DNA of 64,000 nucleotides. Source: Fodinicola acaciae. Its GTDB lineage: Bacteria; Actinomycetota; Actinomycetes; Mycobacteriales; HKI-0501. The stretch covers positions 1,984,001 to 2,048,000 of the forward strand of contig NZ_WOTN01000002.1 of NCBI RefSeq assembly GCF_010993745.1, read 5' to 3'. Below the pieces are notes generated by a model. The model was given only the letters and a program-made list of their open reading frames with translations. It searched no databases and was not told where the DNA came from. A program made the translations under genes and the position numbers. Shown here in pieces: positions 40,215-48,190 of the stretch; the stretch's first letter is position 1, and each line of letters opens with the position of its first letter.

Positions 40215-41159
40215 GTGGTGACAGATGCCGTGCTCCAGCTGCTGCGTGACCGCAGGAAATCGGGAAGTGGTCCAGGCGATCGTGACGACGACGCGCGTCT
40301 GGTGCTGCTGGTCGAGGGCGGCAGCTCTCGCGGTGCGTACTCCTCCGGCATGACGATCGCGGTCGAGCGGCTCGGCTTGTTGCCGGCGTTCGACGCCGTT
40401 TACGGCAGCTCGGCTGGAGCGCTCAACGCGGCGTGGTTGCTGTGTGGCCGTGCCGAAAGTACGCAGCACGCGTGGTGGGATCCGGTCATCATGCGAACGA
40501 CGATCGATCCGCGCCGGCTGCTGTGGCGACGGCCGGTCGTCGACACGCACTATCTGGTGAACGTCGTCTACACCGAGGTCATGCCGATGGGGTTTGGCGA
40601 GATCCTGGACAGCGCGGTCGAGTTTCACCCGATCGCGACCGATGCCGCCACCGGCGAGCCCGTCGACCTGCACGACCTGATCCACGACCAGGCGAGCGTA
40701 CGGGCGGCATTGCGTGCGTCCACGGCGATGCCCTTTCTCGCCGGCGAACCGATCGGCATCGACGGCCGGCGTTATGTCGACGCTGGTGTGAGCGAGGCGG
40801 TGCCGATACGCACCGCGTTGGCGCAAAAAGCGACGCACGTCGTCGCGTTGCGCACCAGGCGCGCGGACGAGACGGCGATGGCTCCGTCGCGTGGTGAACG
40901 CGCGCTGATGTCGCGATGGTTCGCGCGGCACGCGCCCGGTGCCGGCCAGACCTGGCTGCGCCGCCAGGAAATCCGCGCGGAGGAAGAGAAACTCCTGGCC
41001 TCGCATCCGGCGACGCTGCAGATCCGGCCGCCGGCCGGCAGCGTACGGATCGGTCGTACCGAACGCCGTCCGCAGCTGCTCCGCGCCGCCGTCGACACCG
41101 GCCGGCAGGCGGCGTTGGCCGCGTTTGCCGACATCGCGATCAGCGGCGCGCCTCGATGA
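40215..41159 (+). CDS. Patatin-like phospholipase
   Basis: A 314-aa acyl hydrolase of the patatin family. The oxyanion loop is VEGGSSRGAYSSGM, the nucleophile motif is VYGSSAGALNAAW (GxSxG), and the catalytic Asp lies in RYVDAGVSEAVPI (a DG/A motif). There is no signal peptide, so it is cytosolic or peripheral to the membrane. It probably deacylates phospholipids or lysophospholipids. The GTG start at 40215 was kept. The 3' end overlaps the convergent methyltransferase gene by 20 bp. Confidence 0.85.
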   Translation: MVTDAVLQLLRDRRKSGSGPGDRDDDARLVLLVEGGSSRGAYSSGMTIAVERLGLLPAFDAVYGSSAGALNAAWLLCGRAESTQHAWWDPVIMRTTIDPRRLLWRRPVVDTHYLVNVVYTEVMPMGFGEILDSAVEFHPIATDAATGEPVDLHDLIHDQASVRAALRASTAMPFLAGEPIGIDGRRYVDAGVSEAVPIRTALAQKATHVVALRTRRADETAMAPSRGERALMSRWFARHAPGAGQTWLRRQEIRAEEEKLLASHPATLQIRPPAGSVRIGRTERRPQLLRAAVDTGRQAALAAFADIAISGAPR

Positions 41160-41886
41160 GGTGCCGCGTCGAGTACGCGACGAACGGCCCGTGGTCACGG
41201 ATTTCCCTGTCCAGCTCGCGAAGTTTCCGGTCATAGCGGCGCACGTCGAAGTCCGGGACCCACCACACGCATTTGCGCAGAATGTAAACCACCGCGCCGA
41301 TGTCGAAGAACTCCATCCGGCAGCGCGCCGTACGCAGGTCGGTGACGGTCAGCCCGGCGTCCTGAGCGTCCGCGGTCTCCAGCTTCGGATCGCGTCCTTT
41401 CCGTTGCTCCGGCAGCGGTCCGAGGAAATACTCGCTCAGTTCGAAGGCTGATCCGGGACCGACGTGTTGGGCGAAATACCTGCCGCCGGGCCGTAGGACG
41501 CGGTGGATCTCCGGCCAGTCCGGCGCGATCGGATGGCGGGCGGTCACCAGCTCGAAGGTCTGGTCCGGAAACGGAAGACCGCGGGCACGGGTCTCGTGCA
41601 CCTCGACGCCACGCGGACCGAGCAGCTGACGCGCACGCTCGGCGTTTGGCGGCCACGACTCGGTGACGTGCATCGACTTCGGCAGCACCGGCGCTTCGTT
41701 GACGACCTCGCCGCCGCCGGTGTCGATGTCCAAGGCCGAGCCGACCTGACCGAGACGTGTGGCCAGCAGCCGCGCGTATCCCCACGGCGGCCGTTCCTCG
41801 GTGGCGCGGCCGTCCAGCCAGGAGAAACCCCAGCCGCTGACCTCCGCGGCGGCGGCCTCGGCCACCAGATCGTCGAAACTACGCAC
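41140..41886 (-). CDS. SAM-dependent methyltransferase (UbiE/class I type)
   Basis: A 248-aa class I methyltransferase. VRSFDDLVAEAAAAEVSGW is the start typical of this group, and GSALDIDTGGGEVVNEAP is motif I for SAM. LPFPDQTFELVTARHP and IHRVLRPGGRYFAQHVG are motifs II-III. The GTG at 41886 was preferred because the start fits and AGGA lies upstream; ATG 41958 is a longer alternative. The acceptor is unknown. Confidence 0.8.
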   Translation of the reverse strand: MRSFDDLVAEAAAAEVSGWGFSWLDGRATEERPPWGYARLLATRLGQVGSALDIDTGGGEVVNEAPVLPKSMHVTESWPPNAERARQLLGPRGVEVHETRARGLPFPDQTFELVTARHPIAPDWPEIHRVLRPGGRYFAQHVGPGSAFELSEYFLGPLPEQRKGRDPKLETADAQDAGLTVTDLRTARCRMEFFDIGAVVYILRKCVWWVPDFDVRRYDRKLRELDREIRDHGPFVAYSTRHLIEARR

Positions 41887-42058
41887 ATCGCCGATCCTGA
41901 CAACGTCGGGCGTTCGCCGCAAACGTATATAGGTGTGCCGCTGCCGCGCACACAACACTTTAGTTGGTGGTGACGACGACTTTCTGCGACTGTGTACGCC
42001 GTGCCGGTCATGTTACTTTCGCGGCCAAACAAGAAAATTATCCGGAAGGTCGCAGGAG

Positions 42059-43660
42059 ATGAACGGTGTTTCTCGGCGGGGGCTGCTGGCCGGCGGCGTC
42101 GCGATGGCCGGTGCGGTTGGCCTGGCGGCGCCGGCACGTGCCGCCCAACGATGTCTCGACCGGCAGGGTTTCGGCACGATCGCGGTCAAACCAGGCGATC
42201 CGCGTTATCCGATGCTGTCGCGCTCCACGCTCGGATACGTCGGCACGCCGCAGGTCGTGAGGCTCGCGGACAGTGCCGCGGACGTGACGGCGGCCGTACG
42301 CGACGCACTGGCGGCCGGACAACGGATCGCCGTTCGCAGCGGCGGCCACTGCTTCGAGCGGTTCACCACGAGTCCGGACATCCGGATGCTGCTTGACATC
42401 TCGGAGATGAACAACGTCTATTACGACGCCGAGCACAAGGCGGTCGCGGTCGAGACCGGCGCGCAGCTCGGTCAGGTCTATCGGACGCTTTACAAGGCTT
42501 TCGACGCCACGCTGCCTGGCGGCTCGTGTCCGTCGGTCGGCATCGGTGGGCACGGCATCGGTGGTGGCTATGGCCCCGAGTCACGGTTGTACGGCTCGAT
42601 TGTCGACTACATCTATGGTGTGGAGGTCGTTGTCGTCACCGCTTCGGGCGAAGTGCGAACGGTGACCGCGACCCGCGAGCCGGACGACCCCAACCGCGAC
42701 CTGTGGTGGGCGCACACCGGCGGTGGCGGCGGAAACTTCGGTGTCGTCACGCGGTTGTTGTTCCGCGGCACCGGTCGCGACCTGCTGCCGCCGGCGGCGC
42801 CGCAATATCTGAGCCGCGTCGCCAACTGGTCGCCAGGCCAGCTCAATGAACGCGCTTTCGTCGCGCTCCTCACGAATTTCGCCACCTGGTTGGAGGAGCA
42901 CAGCCGTCCCGGCTCGCCGGAGACCAACCTGTGTCCGGTCCTGACCGTCACCGGCGCGAGCGACCTCCCTGGCCAGGCGCAGCCGCACCTGGGTGTGTCG
43001 CTCGCGACCATCGCCGTGCACCCGGATCGGCCCGGTGCAAGGAAACTGCTCGACCAGATCATGGCGGCGATGACGGCCGGCGGCGTGCCGAAACCGGTGG
43101 TGAAAGACGAGCCGCTCGGTTTGCGGGACCGTACGGCCGACTTCGGCTCCGTCGACCTGCCGTCCACCGCCGGTTTCAAGACGAAGGCGGCCTATCACCG
43201 CCGCGGTTTCACCGCCGAGCAGCTGCGCGTCGCGTACGAGCATCTGGACACCGTCCACAAGGACTTCACGTCCAGCTGGGTCCTGCACGCGTACGGCGGC
43301 CAGACCAACGCGGTCGCTCCGCACGCCACCGCGACGGCGCAACGAGACGCCGTTTTCAAGGCGATTTTCAACAGCGGCTGGGTCGGCGACGCCGACGCAC
43401 ATCTGGAGCTGGCGCGCCGCTGGTATCGGCGGACGTACGCAGACACCGGCGGCGTACCGGTGCCGAACGCGCAGACGGACGGCTCCTACATCAACTATCC
43501 GGACGGGGATCTGGCCGATCCACGGCAAAACACCTCCGGCGTGCCGTGGAACACCTTGTACTACAAGGACAACTATCCGCGGCTGTCGCGTGTCAAAGCC
43601 AAATGGGACCCGCGTGACGTGTTCCGCCACCCGCTCTCCATCCGGCCAGGACGTTGGTAG
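42059..43660 (+). CDS. Exported BBE-type FAD-linked oxidase
   Basis: A 533-aa secreted flavoprotein. The twin-arginine signal is SRRGLLAGGVAMAGAVGLA. The PCMH FAD domain carries two features of bicovalent flavinylation: His in RSGGHCFERF and Cys in GGSCPSVGIGGHGIGGGYG. The C-terminal berberine-bridge-enzyme tail is WNTLYYKDNYPRLSRVKA. Such enzymes oxidise carbohydrates or alkaloid-like compounds with O2. ATG 42059 has AGGAG just upstream. A lower-GC spacer and a transposase relic follow. Confidence 0.9.
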   Translation: MNGVSRRGLLAGGVAMAGAVGLAAPARAAQRCLDRQGFGTIAVKPGDPRYPMLSRSTLGYVGTPQVVRLADSAADVTAAVRDALAAGQRIAVRSGGHCFERFTTSPDIRMLLDISEMNNVYYDAEHKAVAVETGAQLGQVYRTLYKAFDATLPGGSCPSVGIGGHGIGGGYGPESRLYGSIVDYIYGVEVVVVTASGEVRTVTATREPDDPNRDLWWAHTGGGGGNFGVVTRLLFRGTGRDLLPPAAPQYLSRVANWSPGQLNERAFVALLTNFATWLEEHSRPGSPETNLCPVLTVTGASDLPGQAQPHLGVSLATIAVHPDRPGARKLLDQIMAAMTAGGVPKPVVKDEPLGLRDRTADFGSVDLPSTAGFKTKAAYHRRGFTAEQLRVAYEHLDTVHKDFTSSWVLHAYGGQTNAVAPHATATAQRDAVFKAIFNSGWVGDADAHLELARRWYRRTYADTGGVPVPNAQTDGSYINYPDGDLADPRQNTSGVPWNTLYYKDNYPRLSRVKAKWDPRDVFRHPLSIRPGRW

Positions 43661-43701
43661 TGGCGCGGCTGGCCGGACGTGCGTAGAGGCGGGTTGGCGA
43701 C

Positions 43702-43773
43702 ATGACCGAAATCGTTACAGAGGAAGGGAAACTCTATCTCGCGACAGTGATCGACCTGTGCTCCCGGCGAGAT
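43702..43773 (+). mobile_element. Relic of an IS3-type transposase (integrase core)
   Basis: A short frame, MTEIVTEEGKLYLATVIDLC plus SRR, matches the integrase catalytic core (Asp strand) of IS3-family OrfB transposases, where LYLATVIDLYSRR is conserved. The rest of the gene is absent: similarity ends at ~43773 and a repeat-derived sequence follows. It marks a former insertion at this junction, next to the HNH gene. Confidence 0.6.
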
Positions 43774-43780
43774 TACCCGG

Positions 43781-45088
43781 TCAGGCCGTCTCACCTGCAT
43801 GGTTGGCCACAGCAGTCACACCAGCACCGCCCTGGTTGAACAGGTGGTAGGTATTTCGTAGCGGCTTTTGCTCGAAGTCCACGTACTGCGGTGGAATGAA
43901 TTCTGGTACGCCGTCGACGATCTGGACTTGCCAGTCGCCGTGGTGGATCTGCCGGTGGTCGGCCTCGCACAGCAGCACGCAATTGTCGATGGAGGTTTCA
44001 CCTCCGTCGGCCCAATGGGTCACGTGGTGGGCTTTCGTCCAGCGTACGGGTCGGGTGCAGCCGATCATCGCGCAGCCGCGGTCGCGGGCGATCAACGCTT
44101 TGCGCAGTTCATCGGTGACCAGCCGTTCGGTGCGGCCGACGTCCAATGCTTCGCTTTGGGTGCCGAGCACCAGGGGCGTGATGTCGCAGTCGCACGCGAG
44201 CCTTCTGGCGGCTTCGGGGCTGAGGACGGTGTTTTCGTACGCGCGGACCTGCCCGAGCTTGTCCCTGAGCATCTCCCAGGACAGCGTGATCGTCAGGTGC
44301 GGACGCTCGCGGCCCTGGATCGGCAGCTTCTCACTGTCGGCGATCAGATTCAGCGCATCGGCCAACGCATCACCATTGCGCTCAGCAGCCGAGCGGCGGT
44401 CTTTGGTTTTGCCCTTGTTGTCCGTGCGTGGCTTGGCCAGCGGCGAGAGGATTTCCTGCATCAGGCTGCCCGTCTCGGCATCAAAACTGCCGCGGAACGC
44501 CAATCGGCCGTCGGTGCCGGTGCGCAAATACAGCTCGCGGCGCGGCGTGGCGTTCTCTTCCTCGGACGGCATGGTTCCATCCGGGTCGAGGTGGCCGTGG
44601 ACGCGGTTGCCGAGCTGGTGCAACTCACGCGCACGCAACTGGGACGCCGCGTCGACCAACGTTTTCTCGGCGAACCGCCGGTCCTCGATCCCGATCCGAC
44701 GCGGCAACTTGCTGATAATCGTCCGGATCGCGTCCAACTGCGAGTCGGCCAGCTCGCCACGCCGCATGGCATCACCGGCGTATTCCAACTGCGGCGCCAA
44801 CTTCTCACCGGCGGCCAGCGCACGGCTGCCGCAGAACGCCCGAGCGCGCTGCACGCACCGACTCGCCTCGGTAGGGGAGAACTTCAGGAAATCCTCCAAG
44901 AACGCCGCGGTGTCGCCGTGTCCGAACTTCGTCGCGATCGTCTGGTCATCGGCGGCCTTCACCACCGCCAGAAGCGTGGCTTTGGCCGTACGCACCGCCT
45001 GCTCCGCACACCGCAACGCGGCCGCGAACTCCTCCTTACCTGACAGCAACGACGGATCGTCCGCCGGCTGAAATGAAGGAGTGGTCAT
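43781..45088 (-). CDS. HNH endonuclease with DUF222 domain
   Basis: A ~435-aa DUF222/HNH protein of the multicopy actinobacterial family. DUF222 spans ~15-290 (EEFAAALRCAEQAVRTAKAT onward). The HNH motif is AHHVTHWADGGETSIDNCV, then LLCEADHRQIHHGDW. Its role is unclear; these proteins often associate with mobile DNA. The last ~15 codons (GGAGVTAVANHAGETA) are made from the dispersed repeat module, since 43806-43828 is identical to 3128-3150 of copy A. ATG 45088 lies seven bases after TATTAT and may be leaderless; ATG 45097 is another option. Confidence 0.85.
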   Translation of the reverse strand: MTTPSFQPADDPSLLSGKEEFAAALRCAEQAVRTAKATLLAVVKAADDQTIATKFGHGDTAAFLEDFLKFSPTEASRCVQRARAFCGSRALAAGEKLAPQLEYAGDAMRRGELADSQLDAIRTIISKLPRRIGIEDRRFAEKTLVDAASQLRARELHQLGNRVHGHLDPDGTMPSEEENATPRRELYLRTGTDGRLAFRGSFDAETGSLMQEILSPLAKPRTDNKGKTKDRRSAAERNGDALADALNLIADSEKLPIQGRERPHLTITLSWEMLRDKLGQVRAYENTVLSPEAARRLACDCDITPLVLGTQSEALDVGRTERLVTDELRKALIARDRGCAMIGCTRPVRWTKAHHVTHWADGGETSIDNCVLLCEADHRQIHHGDWQVQIVDGVPEFIPPQYVDFEQKPLRNTYHLFNQGGAGVTAVANHAGETA

Positions 45089-45212
45089 GTCATCCATAAT
45101 ACCAAACCGACTGACAAAGCCAGTCAACCGCGGTGGTCAGTTTCTCTTGCCGCGCAACGCAAAATCGCATCGCGCGCGTTGGACTGCAATCGCCGTCACT
45201 ACTACTACCGTG

Positions 45213-45650
45213 TCAGAAACGTTGGGGTAGTACTTCACTCTGGGCGGCAAAGCGGCTACCCCAGCCACGCCGCCCAAGAGGAGCGGCAGGGGCCGGTCGT
45301 CGCCGGCCCCGCTGCATTCTGGGTTCACAGCCGAGGCTAATCGTCGTCGCCATGCCGGTGGTTGTCGATTTCCACCTTACGGATGACGCCGTGGTCGCGT
45401 CGACATCGACCTCATAGCCGACGTTTCCGCGCACCAGGTCGACTTCCCAGACATTGGCGTGCTCCAGCTCGACCTCGACGAGACGTGAGTTCGGTACGCG
45501 CTGCTGCGCCAGCTGCACGGCACGGTCCGAGCTGACAGCCGACGTGGTGGCCGGCCGGCGGTCGTCGGTGCCGTGCGAGGCGAAAGCGGCCGCGGTGCCG
45601 CCACCGATGGCGAGCGCGGCGACGGCCGCGACGATCACTGTCCTGCGCAT
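45213..45650 (-). CDS. PepSY-domain exported protein with probable 3' frameshift
   Basis: An exported PepSY protein: signal MRRTVIVAAVAALAIGGGTA then PepSY strands (AVQLAQQRVPNSRLVEVELE, VWEVDLVRGNVGYEVDVDAT). Near 45393 the normal ending GVIRKVEIDNHRHGDDD lies in the next frame and stops at 45337-45339. The present frame instead runs on as SSVRWKSTTTGMATTIS to a later stop, giving a 145-aa protein. A single-base loss explains this. The strong hairpin at 45289-45310 follows the ancestral stop but falls inside the extended frame. It lies downstream of the ECF sigma gene on the same strand. Confidence 0.75.
   Translation of the reverse strand: MRRTVIVAAVAALAIGGGTAAAFASHGTDDRRPATTSAVSSDRAVQLAQQRVPNSRLVEVELEHANVWEVDLVRGNVGYEVDVDATTASSVRWKSTTTGMATTISLGCEPRMQRGRRRPAPAAPLGRRGWGSRFAAQSEVLPQRF
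45289..45310 (-). terminator. Hairpin terminator of the sigma/PepSY operon
   Basis: GGGGCCGG-tcgtcg-CCGGCCCC forms a perfect 8-bp GC stem. It lies about 27 bp after the ancestral PepSY stop (minus strand), the right place for a factor-independent-type stop in high-GC DNA. No T-run is visible, as is common in actinobacteria. Confidence 0.5.
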
Positions 45651-45709
45651 TGGCCTCGTGGAGCCCGGCACAGAGCTTCCGCGCCGACGACTGAGAGGGC
45701 ACCCTGTGA

Positions 45710-46204
45710 TCACGCGCGCCGGCCGAACTCCACGCGCAGCCGGCTGAGCGCACGTCCGGACGCGACCGTCGCCGCGTGTGCGGACAGGCCGAGCAGCTCG
45801 CCGACATCCGCGCCGCTCGCGCCACTGAGCCGCAGCGCGATCAGCCGCCGGTCGCGGTCGGACAGCGCGGCGAGGCAGCGGCCGAGCATACGGATGTCCT
45901 CGCGCGCCAGCACGTGACGCTCCACCGACTCGAGCCGGTCGTCGGCCAGCGGGAAACGGTCGGCGATGGCCTGTCGCCGGCCGCGCCGGCGATGGTGGTC
46001 GATCACCGCGTTGCGCGCGATGCGCACCAACCACGGCGCGATCGCGGTGGCGTCGTCGACGACCAGCCGCTCGTACGCGGCGTACGCGGACGCGAAGATC
46101 TCCGCGGTCAGCTCCTCGGCGGCGTGCGGATCCGTCACGCGCGCCAGGCAGAAGCGATAGATCTGCCGGCGATAGCCGCGATAGATCGCGTCGAAGTCGG
46201 TCAT
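45710..46204 (-). CDS. ECF sigma factor
   Basis: A 164-aa ECF sigma-70 factor. Sigma2 is MTDFDAIYRGYRRQIYRFCL with DPHAAEELTAEIFASAYAAY. Sigma4 reads LAALSDRDRRLIALRLSGAS and GELLGLSAHAATVASGRALS. No anti-sigma gene follows; instead a PepSY exported protein does, 60 bp downstream. The longer in-frame extension upstream is not supported. It sits divergent from the SARP-fusion gene with ~135 bp between, a likely shared control region. Confidence 0.9.
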   Translation of the reverse strand: MTDFDAIYRGYRRQIYRFCLARVTDPHAAEELTAEIFASAYAAYERLVVDDATAIAPWLVRIARNAVIDHHRRRGRRQAIADRFPLADDRLESVERHVLAREDIRMLGRCLAALSDRDRRLIALRLSGASGADVGELLGLSAHAATVASGRALSRLRVEFGRRA

Positions 46205-46339
46205 CCACACACCGTGTTCGGCGCCGGTACGCGGCCGGTTCACCGCGGCAGGACCTGCGGATGAACCGCCGAAGAACCGGCCGGCGAACCATCGAACCGT
46301 CCGGATTTCTCGGCACTTGTGCGTACGATCAGGGACGGC

Positions 46340-48190
46340 ATGACAGCGAACATCGATGTGGACGCGGGGCTGTTGGTCCACGCGCTCGGACCGCTGCGGG
46401 TCGGCGGCGACCGCGCCGGCGAGGTGACGGCGGAGAAGCCGCAGCGGCTGCTGGCCGCGCTCGCGCTCGCGCCCAACCGCTGGGTCTCGACCGCCGAGCT
46501 GACCGAGGCACTGTGGCCGGAAGGCGCGCCGGCGTCGGCGCGCGGCAACCTGAAGACATATGTCCACATGCTGCGCCAGCTGCTGCCGGCGGCGGGGGAC
46601 CAGCCGCGGATCGACAGCCGGCGCGGCAGCTATCGGCTGGTGGTCGAGCGGCGCGAGCTGGACGTGACGGCCTTCGAGGACCTGGTACGCGACGCGCGCG
46701 ACGCCTTGTCCAGCAACGAAAACTCGGTCGCCATGGAGTGTGCGGAGGCGGCGCTCGCGTTGTGGCGCGGCGAGCCGTACGAGTCGCTGTCCGGTGTTTC
46801 GGTCGAGGTGGAGCGCGTACGGCTGGCCGAGCTGCGGCACGCGGCCGAGGACTGCCTGGCCGACGGCATGCTGGCCGCCGGTCGAGCCGAGGACGCGATC
46901 GGGCTGCTGCGTCCTCTGGCCACCGCCAACCCGCTGCGTGAGGCGACCTGGGTCCGGCTGATGCGCGCGCTGATGCGCACCGGCCGGCCGGCCGACGCGA
47001 TGCGCGCATACCATGACCTGCGCAAAGTGCTGGCCGACGAGCTCGGCACCGAGCCGGGGCCGGGTCCGCGCGCGGTCTATGACGAGCTGCTGGAGGCGGA
47101 CCGCGCGGCCGGTCGGGTGCAGGTGCCGTTCGTACGACCGGCCGCGCGACGGCATCGTTGGTGGCTGGTCCTGGCGGCCGTGGTCGCGCTCGTCGCTGGT
47201 GGTGTCGTGTGGTGGACGGTCGATGCTCCGCCAGCAGATCTGGCGACGGCCCTCGCCGTGCCGATCAAGAAGCGGCCGGTGCCGCTGCCGCCGCCTGGCC
47301 GGGTCGTTTTTGGCCTCGGCGAACACATCGACAGCGTGTTGAGCAGTCCGCTCTATCCGTTTCTCGGGATGGTCACGCAACGATATGACGACGTGGCGAC
47401 CCTGCAGCAGCTGCCGGGTTGGCGGAAGGGCTCGGTCGCTCGCGCGTACGCGGCCGGCAAGGCGATCCACCTGATGATCGGAAAGTTCGACGACGCGGAC
47501 GACAAACGCGCCTTCACGGTGCATGGCACAGGCGTGTGCGGTGCGGCGTACCCGCTGTCCGAGCGTTTTCTTTCCGACATGCGCGAGCTGGCGCTGGCGT
47601 TCGCTGGAAAGGCCGGCGGGCCACCGCTTTTCGTCAGCGCGTTCGTCGGCGCCGACCAGATGGGTTGCGGCCAGGGCCTCAACGACGCGGCCGAAAACCG
47701 CGCCTACTACACCGCGCTGAAGGCCAGATATCTGCAGGTCGTCGCGATTTTCCACGCGTACGCGGCAAACTCGCTGGTCGCACTGGACCTGGACGGCTGG
47801 TTGAACTCCTTCGCCGACACCGGTCCCGGCGACGGCCGCACCATGCTGCATTTCTTCGACGACGTGCTGGCGCGCTCGGATTTCCAGAGTTTTGGTGTGT
47901 TCGAAAAGGAAGACAACGTCGAGGCGATGTCGCAGATGCTGGCGGCGCTGCACCGGTTCGGCCCGGCGATGGTGTCGCAGTATCGGCCTTACCGGCACGG
48001 CGACCTCTACGGCATCGACGCCTTCGACCGCGAGACGGCGCAGCTTTTCGGCCAGGAGGCGGCCCTGCGCCGGCTGGCCGGCGCAGGGCTTTTCGCCTTT
48101 GATTTCTGGGACGACACGCAGCTGGGCAGCACTCCGCAGCGCCTTGCGCGCGTACGAACCGCCATCGAACACTTCGGCGCCACTAGGTGA
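46340..48190 (+). CDS. Membrane-anchored SARP/BTAD regulator with glycosidase-like ectodomain
   Basis: A 616-aa protein with an unusual plan. Residues ~12-95 are an OmpR-type winged helix of SARP proteins (PQRLLAALALAPNRWVSTAE, ARGNLKTYVHMLRQLLPAAG). ~100-245 is the BTAD domain (LRPLATANPLREATWVRLMR). One transmembrane helix follows (WWLVLAAVVALVAGGVVWW, ~270-290). The last ~320 residues would face outside and look like a TIM barrel: HIDSVLSSPLYPFLGMVTQ, IFHAYAANSLVALDLDGW, LFAFDFWDD. This resembles glycoside-hydrolase or carbohydrate-binding barrels. ATG 46340 or ATG 46319. It faces a secreted GH16 gene tail-to-tail (8-bp overlap). Confidence 0.8.
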   Translation: MTANIDVDAGLLVHALGPLRVGGDRAGEVTAEKPQRLLAALALAPNRWVSTAELTEALWPEGAPASARGNLKTYVHMLRQLLPAAGDQPRIDSRRGSYRLVVERRELDVTAFEDLVRDARDALSSNENSVAMECAEAALALWRGEPYESLSGVSVEVERVRLAELRHAAEDCLADGMLAAGRAEDAIGLLRPLATANPLREATWVRLMRALMRTGRPADAMRAYHDLRKVLADELGTEPGPGPRAVYDELLEADRAAGRVQVPFVRPAARRHRWWLVLAAVVALVAGGVVWWTVDAPPADLATALAVPIKKRPVPLPPPGRVVFGLGEHIDSVLSSPLYPFLGMVTQRYDDVATLQQLPGWRKGSVARAYAAGKAIHLMIGKFDDADDKRAFTVHGTGVCGAAYPLSERFLSDMRELALAFAGKAGGPPLFVSAFVGADQMGCGQGLNDAAENRAYYTALKARYLQVVAIFHAYAANSLVALDLDGWLNSFADTGPGDGRTMLHFFDDVLARSDFQSFGVFEKEDNVEAMSQMLAALHRFGPAMVSQYRPYRHGDLYGIDAFDRETAQLFGQEAALRRLAGAGLFAFDFWDDTQLGSTPQRLARVRTAIEHFGATR

